Source of the DNA: Rhizobium leguminosarum
Lineage (GTDB): Bacteria > Pseudomonadota > Alphaproteobacteria > Rhizobiales > Rhizobiaceae
NCBI RefSeq assembly: GCF_004123835.1
Contig: NZ_MZMU01000028.1
Span: forward strand, 1-64,000
Direction of reading: 5' to 3'
DNA: 64,000 nucleotides
A program made the position numbers and the translations under genes. Below, in pieces: positions 1 to 7,858 of this stretch (positions are counted from its first letter, which is position 1; each line of letters opens with the position of its first letter). The notes under the pieces are model-generated. The model had not been told where the DNA came from and searched no databases. It worked only from the letters and a program-made list of their open reading frames with translations.

Positions 1-90
1 CACCGAAAAGCCCATCTGCCAAACTGGACCCACATGTACAATTGGCATCGTCCTCATGGTAGCCTGAAATCAAAAACACCCATCGGTCGC

Positions 91-108
91 CTCGGTCTCA
101 ACCGAGAC
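91..108. terminator. Weak hairpin downstream of the LysR gene
   Basis: A short hairpin (5-bp stem CTCGG/CCGAG, or the overlapping GTCTC/GAGAC) lies just past the stop codon of the LysR gene, which reads leftwards. On the minus strand a run of five T follows only after about 20 nt, so this is at best a weak terminator. The rest of 1-128 shows no gene. Confidence 0.25.
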
Positions 109-128
109 AACCTGTTGAGGCTCCACAC

Positions 129-1052
129 CTAGAGCGCCCAATCATCCCAATTCTGGACTTCGGCAGCTTTATCCTCGCGGCAAATGGTTTCCAACGCCAG
201 CGAGGCACGACTGGAGTGCCTTTGCTTATGCCGCAGGATTGCAAATTGTCGGGACGGCAGAGGAAAGCGCACCTTCACCAGCAGACCTTGCGTCAAGAGC
301 GGCGCGGCCACGGCACCTGAGACTACAGTTGCGCAGAGGCCTTCTCTTGCTGCCGATATGACCGCCTCGTTCGACGGCAGTTGAAGCGCGACAGCCAGAT
401 CTCCGGGGGCTATGCCGAGATTGGAAATCGCCGCCTCGAAAGCCGACCGGGTTCCGGACCCTTTTTCCCGCATGACCCATTTCGTGCCTGAAATCAGGTC
501 CGTCGGTGCAATTGGTTTGCCACGCGCCCAGGGATGGCGCGGACCGACGACGACAAGGAGTTCGTCCTCGGCAAGCGGCTGAACATGCAGCGCCGGCTCA
601 TCCACGCTGCCTTCGACGAAACCGACTTCGGCCAATCCATCGAGAACCGCTTTTGCCGCCGTGGTCGTGTTGCCAATCATCAGCTTCAGGTCAATGCCCG
701 GGTAGCGGATCTTGAATCGCATCAGCATCGCCGGTAGCCAGTAGCTGGCGATCGTCTGACTTGCGAAAACGACCAGTTCACCCTTTTGTAAGCCACCGAG
801 ATCGGACAGGACGAGCGCTGCGGCCTTTGCGCGCGCCAGCGTCGCTCTAGCCTCACCCAGAAACACCCGTCCTTCATATGTCAGCTCTATGCGGCGTCCG
901 ACGCGATGGAAAAGCTCGACGCCATAGGAGGTCTCGAGATTGCGGATAGCCGAGCTGACGGCCGATGGCGTGAGCCCGATCGCGAAGGCGGCTTTGGTCA
1001 GATGCTCGCGTTCGGCAACCGCGACGAAAATAGAAAGCTGTTCAAACGTCAT
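129..1052 (-). CDS. LysR-family transcriptional regulator
   Basis: A 307-aa protein of normal LysR length. The N-terminal winged helix-turn-helix (about residues 1-60) has the typical LTKAAFAIGLTPSAVSSAI recognition region, and a periplasmic-binding-protein-like effector domain follows from about residue 90. It is divergent from the YeiH-type exporter gene with about 100 bp between the likely starts, the usual arrangement for a LysR regulator and its target. E. coli has a comparable YeiE/YeiH pair, so control of the neighbouring exporter is likely; the effector cannot be read from the sequence. A link to the betaine operon further right is possible but not shown. Confidence 0.9.
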   Translation of the reverse strand: MTFEQLSIFVAVAEREHLTKAAFAIGLTPSAVSSAIRNLETSYGVELFHRVGRRIELTYEGRVFLGEARATLARAKAAALVLSDLGGLQKGELVVFASQTIASYWLPAMLMRFKIRYPGIDLKLMIGNTTTAAKAVLDGLAEVGFVEGSVDEPALHVQPLAEDELLVVVGPRHPWARGKPIAPTDLISGTKWVMREKGSGTRSAFEAAISNLGIAPGDLAVALQLPSNEAVISAAREGLCATVVSGAVAAPLLTQGLLVKVRFPLPSRQFAILRHKQRHSSRASLALETICREDKAAEVQNWDDWAL

Positions 1053-1087
1053 GATTCAATCGTTCGATTTTAGCGAATGAACTATGC

Positions 1088-1093
1088 TATACT
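1088..1093 (+). promoter_or_regulatory. Candidate -10 box of the YeiH-type gene
   Basis: TATACT matches the sigma-70 -10 consensus in five of six bases and lies in the gap between the divergent LysR and exporter genes. It argues against the upstream ATG at 1077 as the translation start, since that codon would precede the transcript. No convincing -35 box at the right distance was found. Confidence 0.35.
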
Positions 1094-1151
1094 ATTCAAT
1101 GGAAGTCGACAATTGAGTGTGGGAGATTACAGCCCTCGCAAGGTCTTGCCG

Positions 1152-2177
1152 ATGCTCGTTTCTGCCTCCCGTTCCCTGTCGTTTCCTGCCGTCCTGCCGG
1201 GACTCGTTCTTTGTGCGGCGGTCACGCTCGCTGCGCATCTTGTTGAGCTGCTGCAGGCGATGGTTTTCGGCTCGCATTGGATCGAGAGCCTCGTGCTTGC
1301 CATTCTGATCGGCATTGCCGTGCGCTCCTCGGTCTGTCTGCCGCAGACGTTCATTCCCGGCATCCAATTCGCCGCCAAGACGCTTCTCGAAATTGCCGTC
1401 GTGTTGCTCGGCGCCTCGCTCAGCACGGCTGCCATCCGGCAGGCTGGACTGCCGCTTGTCGGCGGAATTGCCGTTCTGGTTGGTCTGTCTTTGGCCGGCA
1501 GCTTTGTTATCGGGCGGCTCTTCGGACTGTCGGCCAGCCTGGCGACGTTGGTTGCTTGCGGCAACTCGATCTGCGGCAATTCTGCGATTGCCGCGGCAGC
1601 GCCGGTGATTGGCGCCAAACCGGATGATATCGCGGCCTCGATAGCCTTTACCGCGCTGCTCGGTATCGGGGCAGTGCTGACGCTGCCGCTTCTTCATCTG
1701 CTCTTGGGTCTGAGCGCCGTACAATATGGTGTTTTCGCAGGCCTGACAGCCTATGCCGTCCCGCAGGTCTTGGCGGCCACGGCCTCTGCCGGAGCCGTCA
1801 GCACCCAGGTGGGCACGCTCGTCAAACTGATCCGCGTGATGATGCTCGGACCCGTCATCCTCGTGCTCGGCGCAGTTCATGGCCGCCGTCCTGGCGGTTC
1901 GCCAGTCAATCTCCGCCATGTTCTCCCATGGTTCATCCTCGGTTTTGCAGCCATGGCGACGCTTCGCTCCTTTGACGCGATCCCAGCCGCGCTGTTGCCT
2001 GGGATGTCGGCGGTCTCCGCCGCCTTCACCGTCACCGCCATGGCTGCTTTGGGCCTCTCCGTCGATGTCAGATCCGTCGCCCATGCCGGCGGTCGGGTCC
2101 TCGCAGCGGCGGCGCTGTCGCTATTGGCGCTGGCGGCTCTTGGGCTTTGCCTGATCGGGCTGCTGAATATCGTCTGA
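1152..2177 (+). CDS. YeiH-family putative anion exporter
   Basis: An integral membrane protein of about 341 aa with roughly ten hydrophobic segments across its length, plus the family-typical small-residue stretches CGNSICGNSAIAAAAPVIGA and TAYAVPQVLAATA. This is the YeiH/UPF0324 family, often annotated as putative sulfate exporter and loosely linked to sulfite or sulfonate metabolism; transport activity is not proven for most members. The ATG at 1152 was chosen over the in-frame ATG at 1077 because a -10-like box lies between them and an AAGG sits about 9 nt before 1152. It is divergent from a LysR gene. Export of a sulfur product of the adjacent operon is conceivable if its substrate contains sulfur, but this is inference. 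Confidence 0.85.
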   Translation: MLVSASRSLSFPAVLPGLVLCAAVTLAAHLVELLQAMVFGSHWIESLVLAILIGIAVRSSVCLPQTFIPGIQFAAKTLLEIAVVLLGASLSTAAIRQAGLPLVGGIAVLVGLSLAGSFVIGRLFGLSASLATLVACGNSICGNSAIAAAAPVIGAKPDDIAASIAFTALLGIGAVLTLPLLHLLLGLSAVQYGVFAGLTAYAVPQVLAATASAGAVSTQVGTLVKLIRVMMLGPVILVLGAVHGRRPGGSPVNLRHVLPWFILGFAAMATLRSFDAIPAALLPGMSAVSAAFTVTAMAALGLSVDVRSVAHAGGRVLAAAALSLLALAALGLCLIGLLNIV

Positions 2178-2240
2178 ACAAGGTAATATGCCCAAAATAC
2201 TTGCAAAGATTCCAGTTGCCTTCCAAACGATCGGCGGCTA

Positions 2241-2256
2241 GCCTGTATATACAGGC
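2241..2256. promoter_or_regulatory. Perfect 16-bp palindrome, likely HutC/GntR operator
   Basis: GCCTGTATATACAGGC is a perfect inverted repeat 20 bp before the start of the CoA-transferase gene. The core fits the GT-N-TA-N-AC pattern bound by HutC-subfamily GntR regulators, and such a regulator is encoded in the same operon at 5474-6241. The simplest reading is an autoregulated operon repressed at this site and released by a pathway ligand. Only one copy was seen in the window. Confidence 0.75.
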
Positions 2257-2275
2257 CGGGGAAGCAAAGATCGTC

Positions 2276-3826
2276 ATGCGGGTCATCACTTCACAGCAAG
2301 CTGCGGATCTCCTCGAAGACGGGATGACTGTCGCTGCTTCGGGTTTTGGAGGATGCTGCCATCCCGAGGCCATCACGGCCGCGGTCGAGGAGCGCTTCCT
2401 CGCCTCTGGAAAACCCCGCAACCTGACGCTTCTGTTTGCTGCCAGCACGGGCGATCGTCAGACGCGCGGCATGGGGCATTTTGGCTATGAAGGCCTCGTC
2501 GCCTGCGTGATCGCCGGGGGATGGCGCGGAACGCCGCGCCTTGGCAGGCTGGCAATCGAGGAAAAGATCGAAGCGCATTGCTGGCCGCAGGGTGTCATCG
2601 CCCAGCTCTATCGGGCGATTGCCGCCGGTCAGCCCGGAGTGGTCACCCATATCGGGCTCGGCTCTTTCATGGATCCGCTTCATGGCGGCGGTCGCATGAA
2701 TGCGACGACGCCGCGCTCGCTTGTCGAGCGTGTGTTGCTGCGCGGCAAGGAATGGCTGCTTTATCCGTCGATGCCGCTCGACTGCGTGCTCTTGCGCGGA
2801 ACGACGGCCGACGAAGACGGAAACATCACCCTCGAGGACGAGGCTTTCCCGCTCGACGTGCTCGCCATGGCACAGGCGGGCCGAAACTCCGGTGGTATCG
2901 TCGTCGTGCAGGTCAAGCGGATTGCCGAGCGCGGTTCGCTGCAACCCAACGATGTTCGCATCCCGGCGGCGTTGGTCGATTATGTCGTCGTCTGCGATGA
3001 TCCGGCCCAGCACGGCATCAGTTTCGCCGAGACGGACAATATCGCCTATACCGGACGCGTCCGGATGGCGGCGAGCCGCCTGCAGCCGGCGCCGCTCTCG
3101 GTCGATAAGATTATTCAGCGACGTGCCTTCCTGGAACTGGCGCCGCTCAATCGTCCGACGATCAACCTCGGCATTGGCATTGCCGCCGGGATCGGCCGCA
3201 TCGCCAGCGAAGAGGGATTCGACGATTATACGGTGACGATCGAATCGGGCGTCATCGGCGGCGTGCCGGCCGAGGAGCTGTCCTTTGGCGCCGCCGTCAA
3301 TCCGACCGCCATCATCCCACAGGCATCGCAGTTCGATTTTTACGACGGCGGCGGCCTCGACATTGCCTTTCTCGGCATGGCTGAGGTGGATCGGAACGGT
3401 GCGGTCAATGTCAGCCGCTTCAACAATTCCATCGTCGGGGTCGGCGGATTCACCAATATCTCGCAGACGGCCAAGCACGTTGTTTATCTCGGCGCATTTT
3501 CTGCTGGCGGCGCTGAAATTGCGGTTGCCGACGGCAGGCTCGACATCGTCAGGGACGGCAGAGTTTGCAAGATCGTCGACGCTGTCGACCAGATCAGTTC
3601 GAGCCCAGCCTTTGCGCCGGAGGGACAGTCACAGCTCGTCGTCACTGAGCGGGCTGTCTTTCGGGTGATCGATGGATGCTTGACGCTGACGGAGTTTGCC
3701 CCCGGAATCGATCTTGCCGCCCATGTTCTCGACCGCCTGCCGAAGGGCATCGCGGTGTCGGACCAGCTGAAGCAAATGGATGCACGCCTGTTTTCGACCC
3801 ATGCCATGAAGGACTTTGCCCCATGA
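2276..3826 (+). CDS. Family I acyl-CoA:acetate/3-ketoacid CoA-transferase (fused subunits)
   Basis: A 516-aa single-chain CoA-transferase with the alpha-like half (to about residue 250) and beta-like half joined, as in E. coli YdiF. The catalytic glutamate is probably E323 in the family segment IESGVIGGVPAEE. It would move CoA from a donor such as acetyl- or succinyl-CoA onto an organic acid. The start at 2276 follows the palindromic operator; the longer frame from 2147 would run through that operator. The stop overlaps the next start (ATGA), so the gene is translationally coupled to the SDR. Next to a lyase, hydratase and dehydrogenase it probably activates the acid made by the lyase; the true substrate is unknown. 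Confidence 0.85.
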   Translation: MRVITSQQAADLLEDGMTVAASGFGGCCHPEAITAAVEERFLASGKPRNLTLLFAASTGDRQTRGMGHFGYEGLVACVIAGGWRGTPRLGRLAIEEKIEAHCWPQGVIAQLYRAIAAGQPGVVTHIGLGSFMDPLHGGGRMNATTPRSLVERVLLRGKEWLLYPSMPLDCVLLRGTTADEDGNITLEDEAFPLDVLAMAQAGRNSGGIVVVQVKRIAERGSLQPNDVRIPAALVDYVVVCDDPAQHGISFAETDNIAYTGRVRMAASRLQPAPLSVDKIIQRRAFLELAPLNRPTINLGIGIAAGIGRIASEEGFDDYTVTIESGVIGGVPAEELSFGAAVNPTAIIPQASQFDFYDGGGLDIAFLGMAEVDRNGAVNVSRFNNSIVGVGGFTNISQTAKHVVYLGAFSAGGAEIAVADGRLDIVRDGRVCKIVDAVDQISSSPAFAPEGQSQLVVTERAVFRVIDGCLTLTEFAPGIDLAAHVLDRLPKGIAVSDQLKQMDARLFSTHAMKDFAP

Positions 3827-4629
3827 AAATCGATGGAGCCGCCATCATCGTCACGGGCTCGGCAACGGGTGTCGGGGCCGCATGCGTGAAGCAATTCGCC
3901 GAGGGCGGCGCCCGGATGGTCATCAACTACAGCCGCAGCAAGAAAGAAGCCGAGGAGACGGGCGATATCTGCCGCAGTCTGGGCGCGGAGGTCGAGATCG
4001 TCCAGGCCGACGTTGCCGATGACGCGGCTTGCCGCCGAATGGTCGAGACCGCCGTCAATCGATGGGGGCGGCTCGACGCCTTGGTGAACAATGCCGCAGT
4101 GACGGTCAAATCAGATCCTTTCGATCTGGAGACACTGTCGGCCGAAGATTTTCAGAAGGTTTTCAGTGTCAACGTCATCGGCGCCTATCAGATGTGCCGG
4201 GCGGCGGTACCTGCAATGCGTGACAGCGGCGGCGGTGCGATCGTCAATGTCTCATCCAACGTTGCTTTCACCGGCGGCGGCAGCTCGCTTGCCTATACGG
4301 CCTCCAAGGGCGCGCTCAATGCGCTGACTTTGGCCCTGGCGCGCACCTGCGGTCCCGATATCCGCGTGAACGCGGTTTGCCCCGGCATCATCGATACGCG
4401 CTGGATGCGCGACACGCTCGGGCCGGATGCCTATGGAGCCATTGCCAAGCGATTTTCGGAAACCGCGCCGCTCGGCCGTGTCGCGACACCGGAAGACGTT
4501 GCCGGAGCCATTGTCTGGCTTGTTCAGGGTGCCGACTTCGTCACCGGCGAATTGCTTTCCGTTGACGGCGGCATCCGCCTGTCCGGTGGCGTTCGCAAAC
4601 CCGCGACATCTGGCGGAGCCGCATCGTGA
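3823..4629 (+). CDS. Short-chain dehydrogenase/reductase (FabG-like)
   Basis: A 268-aa classical SDR with the nucleotide-binding TGxxxGxG at residues 11-18, NNAA at 89-92 and catalytic Ser145, Tyr158 and Lys162 (YTASK). The C-terminal part has the usual VTGELLSVDGG end of FabG-like enzymes. It overlaps the CoA-transferase stop by ATGA, and its own stop overlaps the GTG start of the MaoC gene. In this company a role as 3-hydroxyacyl-CoA dehydrogenase is plausible: oxidation of the beta-hydroxy product of the hydratase. That assignment is inferred from context; SDR substrate specificity cannot be read from motifs. Confidence 0.85.
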   Translation: MKIDGAAIIVTGSATGVGAACVKQFAEGGARMVINYSRSKKEAEETGDICRSLGAEVEIVQADVADDAACRRMVETAVNRWGRLDALVNNAAVTVKSDPFDLETLSAEDFQKVFSVNVIGAYQMCRAAVPAMRDSGGGAIVNVSSNVAFTGGGSSLAYTASKGALNALTLALARTCGPDIRVNAVCPGIIDTRWMRDTLGPDAYGAIAKRFSETAPLGRVATPEDVAGAIVWLVQGADFVTGELLSVDGGIRLSGGVRKPATSGGAAS

Positions 4630-5477
4630 CGCTATCGGCCCAATCCATCCTCGATTTCCCGGTGCCGCAAGCGACACATGTGGTTACCGCAAGGGATGCT
4701 ATCCTTTACGCCCTGTCGGTTGGCTACGGCACCAACGCGCTCGACGAAAAGGCATTGAACTACGTCTATGAACGCGATCTCCTGACCGCGCCGACCCTTG
4801 CCAATATCGTGGCGCATCCGGGCCCATGGATGCAGCAGACGGGCGTCGATTGGGCGCGTCTCGTGCATTCCGAACATCGCCTGACGATCCACCGGCCGGT
4901 CCCCCTCGATGTGCCGCTGATCTCTCGGTCGCGCGTCTTGTCGGTGGTCGATCGCGGCGTTGAGAAAGGGATGTTCGTCAGCTTCGAGCGCTTGATCGCA
5001 ACCGCGGACGGGGATGAGCCGATTGTGACGATCGTCCAGACGAATGCGTGTCGCGGCGACGGTGGATGCGGCTCGGCGGGATCTGCGCCCGAACCGTTGC
5101 CGAAAGTTCCGGACAGAGGGCCGGACCTTGAATTCAATATCGACATTCCTGGCAACGCCGCTCTGCTTTATCGCCTGAACGGCGATCTCAATCCATTGCA
5201 TGTCGATCCGCAGGCAGCCGGCCGGAGCGGCTTTGACCGGCCGATCCTGCATGGGCTGTGCAGCTTCGGATATGCGGGCTACGCCATCGTCGCTGCCATC
5301 GATCCAGGCATGGCTAGCGGCTTGAGTGCGATCGCGGCGCGTTTCAGCGCGCCGATCTTTCCCGGCGAAACGATCACCGTGCAGATGTGGCGCAGCGATG
5401 CCGAGATCCGCTTCAGGGGGCTCGTTGCTGCACGGGGCGCGACCATCCTCGACAATGGCATCGCGAGGTTGTCATGA
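4626..5477 (+). CDS. MaoC-like (R)-specific enoyl-CoA hydratase
   Basis: A 283-aa double-hotdog protein. The second half carries the hydratase-2 signature GDLNPLHVDPQAA followed by GFDRPILHGLCSFG (about residues 185-215), containing the Asp and His of the catalytic dyad. It would add water to an alpha,beta-unsaturated acyl-CoA. The start is GTG at 4626 overlapping the SDR stop (GTGA), and the stop overlaps the regulator start (ATGA). With CoA-transferase and SDR it forms a small beta-oxidation-like set acting on an unsaturated acid. The lyase two genes downstream would be expected to make such an acid, which is why the set reads as one pathway. Confidence 0.85.
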   Translation: MTLSAQSILDFPVPQATHVVTARDAILYALSVGYGTNALDEKALNYVYERDLLTAPTLANIVAHPGPWMQQTGVDWARLVHSEHRLTIHRPVPLDVPLISRSRVLSVVDRGVEKGMFVSFERLIATADGDEPIVTIVQTNACRGDGGCGSAGSAPEPLPKVPDRGPDLEFNIDIPGNAALLYRLNGDLNPLHVDPQAAGRSGFDRPILHGLCSFGYAGYAIVAAIDPGMASGLSAIAARFSAPIFPGETITVQMWRSDAEIRFRGLVAARGATILDNGIARLS

Positions 5478-6241
5478 CGAAAGCGGTCAAACCGGTCGCC
5501 GGCGAGGCGCGCCATTATATCAGGATCAAGGATCAGATCCTGGCCGAGATCGCCGAGGGCAAGCTTCAGCCGGGAGACCGGGTATCCTCCGAAAGCGAAT
5601 TGGTGGCGGCATTCGGCGTCAGCCGCATGACGGCGAACCGGGCGCTGCGGGAGTTGATGTTCGAGGGTGTTCTCAAGCGATCCGCCGGGATCGGAACCTT
5701 CGTGTCGCCAAAGCACCTCGACGTTGATCTGCTTCAAATCCGCAACATAGCCGACGAAATACTGGAGCGGGGCCACACGCATCAGGCGATGGTGGTCAAG
5801 GCCGGCTTGATGAAGGCGGATGCCAACGTCGCCGATGCGCTCGAACTGACCCTCGGCGCTGAAGTGATGCATTCGCTGATCGTGCACATGGAAAACGACC
5901 AGCCCATTCAGGTCGAGGAGCGCTACGTCAATCCGCTGGTTGCGCCCGACTATCTGTCGACAGATTTCCGCAGCATGACGCCGCACGAATATCTGACGAA
6001 AGTGGCGCCGATAACGGCGTTTGAACATATCGTCCAGGCCGTCAAGCCCGATACCGCCATACGCAAATATCTTGGCCTGAAGAATGATCACCCTTGCCTG
6101 CGCGTCTTTCGAAGAACCTGGTCAGGCGAGGCCGTCGTGACCTGTGCGCTGTTATACTATCCCGGCGCGCAATATCGGCTGGAAGCACGGTCCACCAAGG
6201 GTCCCTCCAAACCCGTCGCCATTCTCGGAGAGAAACAGTGA
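5474..6241 (+). CDS. GntR-family regulator, HutC/UTRA subfamily
   Basis: A 255-aa regulator with an N-terminal winged helix (about residues 15-80, RMTANRALRELMFEGVLKR) and a C-terminal UTRA ligand-binding domain (about 95-240, with QPIQVEERYVNP typical of the HutC group). HutC itself senses urocanate. This is relevant because the next gene encodes a histidine-ammonia-lyase-fold enzyme whose expected product is a urocanate- or cinnamate-like acid. The gene is coupled on both sides by 4-bp overlaps. It is the obvious candidate to bind the palindrome at 2241-2256 and regulate the operon it sits in. Confidence 0.9.
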   Translation: MTKAVKPVAGEARHYIRIKDQILAEIAEGKLQPGDRVSSESELVAAFGVSRMTANRALRELMFEGVLKRSAGIGTFVSPKHLDVDLLQIRNIADEILERGHTHQAMVVKAGLMKADANVADALELTLGAEVMHSLIVHMENDQPIQVEERYVNPLVAPDYLSTDFRSMTPHEYLTKVAPITAFEHIVQAVKPDTAIRKYLGLKNDHPCLRVFRRTWSGEAVVTCALLYYPGAQYRLEARSTKGPSKPVAILGEKQ

Positions 6242-7743
6242 GCGCCACCAATTCTCCATCGATCATCTTCAGCGCAGCACCGCCGACGATCGAGGACATC
6301 GCAGCAATTGCCCGTCATCACGCCAGGATCGAGATCTCCGCCGAGGTCGAAGCCCGGATTGTGGCCGCGCGCGCCGTCGTCGATCGCTATACGGAAAACG
6401 ATCTGCCGGTCTATGGCCTGACGACGGGACTGGGAGCCGGTGTCGATACACGACTTGCAACGGAAGATCTGGTGGCTTTCCAGATGCGCGTGCCGCAAGC
6501 CCGTGCGGTCGGCGTCGGAAAACCGCTCGCACAGGAATCCGTGCGGGCGATGATGGCCGTCAGGGCCGCCGGCATGGCGGCGGGCGGGTCCGGCGTTTCG
6601 CTGAAAGTGTTCCACGGTCTGATCGCCGCCATCAATGCAGGTGTCCACCCTGTCGTCCCGTCACTGGGCTCGATCGGTGCGGCCGATTTGGCGCCGCTTG
6701 CCCATATGAGCCGGGGGCTTCTGGGCTTCGGCGAGATCGAGCTTGGCGGCGAAGTGCTGCCGGCCGCCATTGCCCTTGAAAGGGCCGGCCTGAGGCCTCT
6801 CGAATTGGCGCCGAAGGACGGGCATGCGCTTGTTGTGGCCAACAGTCTCTCCATCGGCCTTGCCTGCCTGACGCTTGTGGATATCGAGCGGCTCTTCGAT
6901 TGGTCCCTGAGGGCGATTGCCGTTAATTTCGAAGCGTTCCGGGCCAATGTCAGCGTCTTCGACGATCGCGCTCTGGCTGCGAGACCGGCCTTCGGGCAGC
7001 GCCGCGTTGCCGCTCAGCTGATGGAGTTGCTTTCGGGAAGCTCCTTGCTCGCCGCCGATGCCGCAAGACGTCTCCAGGATCCTTTGAGCTATCGCTGCAC
7101 GCCGCAGGTCTGGGGCGCGTTGAGGCATGCGATCGACGAGGCGAGGCAGGCGACGGAGATAGATCTCGTCAGCTCCAGCGACAATCCGGTCGTGATCGCC
7201 TCCGAGGGCGTCATTCTTGCACACGGCAATTTTGACATGACCGCTTTTGTGCTCGCCTGGGAAAGACTGGGGCAGGCCATGGCCCATTGCGCGGCAGGCA
7301 CCGCCTATCGGATCATGAAGATCATGTCGCCTGCCATGTCCGACCTCCCACGCTTCCTGACCCCGATGGGCCAGAGCCGTACCGGTTTTGCGACCGTGCA
7401 AAAGACCGTCTCGGCCATGGAAGCCGAAATCCGCCATCTGGCCATGCCGGTTTCGCTTTCGCCCATTCCTGTCGCCGATGGCGTCGAAGACCAGGCATCG
7501 ATGGCTCCGAGCGTTTTGGCAAAGGCGCAGGCGATCGTCGAGCGCCTGCGCTATCTGGTCGCCATCGAACTGATCGCATCGGTACAAGCCGTCGAGCTCA
7601 GAGGCGTCTCAGGCGAATTGGGCAAGGGATCGGCGGAAGCCCATGCTTTCGTGCGCAGCCACGTTCCGGCGCTTGAAGAGGATCGCGCGCAAGGGCCGGA
7701 TTTTGCGACGATTGCCGCATTGATCGGGCTTGGCCCGCAATAA
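6238..7743 (+). CDS. HAL/PAL-fold lyase lacking the MIO-forming Ala-Ser-Gly triad
   Basis: A 501-aa member of the aromatic amino acid lyase superfamily, read from GTG at 6238, which overlaps the regulator stop. Conserved pocket positions are visible: Tyr59 (YGLTTG), Asn202, Gln280, Arg286, Phe332 (HGNFD) and Glu417 (VEDQASM). At the cofactor site, where the family has GASGDLAPLAH, this protein reads GAADLAPLAH (A148, A149, D150): one residue is missing and the Ser and Gly are gone, so the MIO electrophile cannot form. Tyr280 of HAL is replaced by Leu283, and Lys389 stands in the segment before the Glu motif. Ordinary histidine or phenylalanine deamination is therefore unlikely. From memory, the characterised MIO-free relative is ergothionase, which eliminates trimethylamine from ergothioneine. 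A betaine lyase role is inferred, also from the adjacent QAT-type importer. Confidence 0.8.
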   Translation: MSATNSPSIIFSAAPPTIEDIAAIARHHARIEISAEVEARIVAARAVVDRYTENDLPVYGLTTGLGAGVDTRLATEDLVAFQMRVPQARAVGVGKPLAQESVRAMMAVRAAGMAAGGSGVSLKVFHGLIAAINAGVHPVVPSLGSIGAADLAPLAHMSRGLLGFGEIELGGEVLPAAIALERAGLRPLELAPKDGHALVVANSLSIGLACLTLVDIERLFDWSLRAIAVNFEAFRANVSVFDDRALAARPAFGQRRVAAQLMELLSGSSLLAADAARRLQDPLSYRCTPQVWGALRHAIDEARQATEIDLVSSSDNPVVIASEGVILAHGNFDMTAFVLAWERLGQAMAHCAAGTAYRIMKIMSPAMSDLPRFLTPMGQSRTGFATVQKTVSAMEAEIRHLAMPVSLSPIPVADGVEDQASMAPSVLAKAQAIVERLRYLVAIELIASVQAVELRGVSGELGKGSAEAHAFVRSHVPALEEDRAQGPDFATIAALIGLGPQ

Positions 7744-7756
7744 GCCCGGTTCGCCA

Positions 7757-7777
7757 CTGCCCCACTAAGAAGGGCAG
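7757..7777 (+). promoter_or_regulatory. Short intercistronic hairpin
   Basis: A 6-bp stem (CTGCCC/GGGCAG) with a 9-nt loop lies in the 115-bp gap between the lyase gene and the binding-protein gene. No T-run follows. It may mark an RNA-processing point or have no function. Confidence 0.25.
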
Positions 7778-7858
7778 GACACCGACCGGTCATGCCGATG
7801 GTCATTCTGGGGAATGCCGCCGGTTCGTTCATTGAAAAGTCAACAAGAGGGAATGACT

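Noticed and set aside
1092..2084. A 330-codon minus-strand frame opposite the YeiH-type gene
   Set aside because: Highly polar and repetitive in Arg, Asp and Gln; it mirrors hydrophobic codons of the membrane protein.
6238..7743. Calling the lyase a histidine ammonia-lyase (hutH)
   Set aside because: The Ala-Ser-Gly triad needed for the MIO cofactor is missing and no hutU, hutI or hutG neighbours exist.
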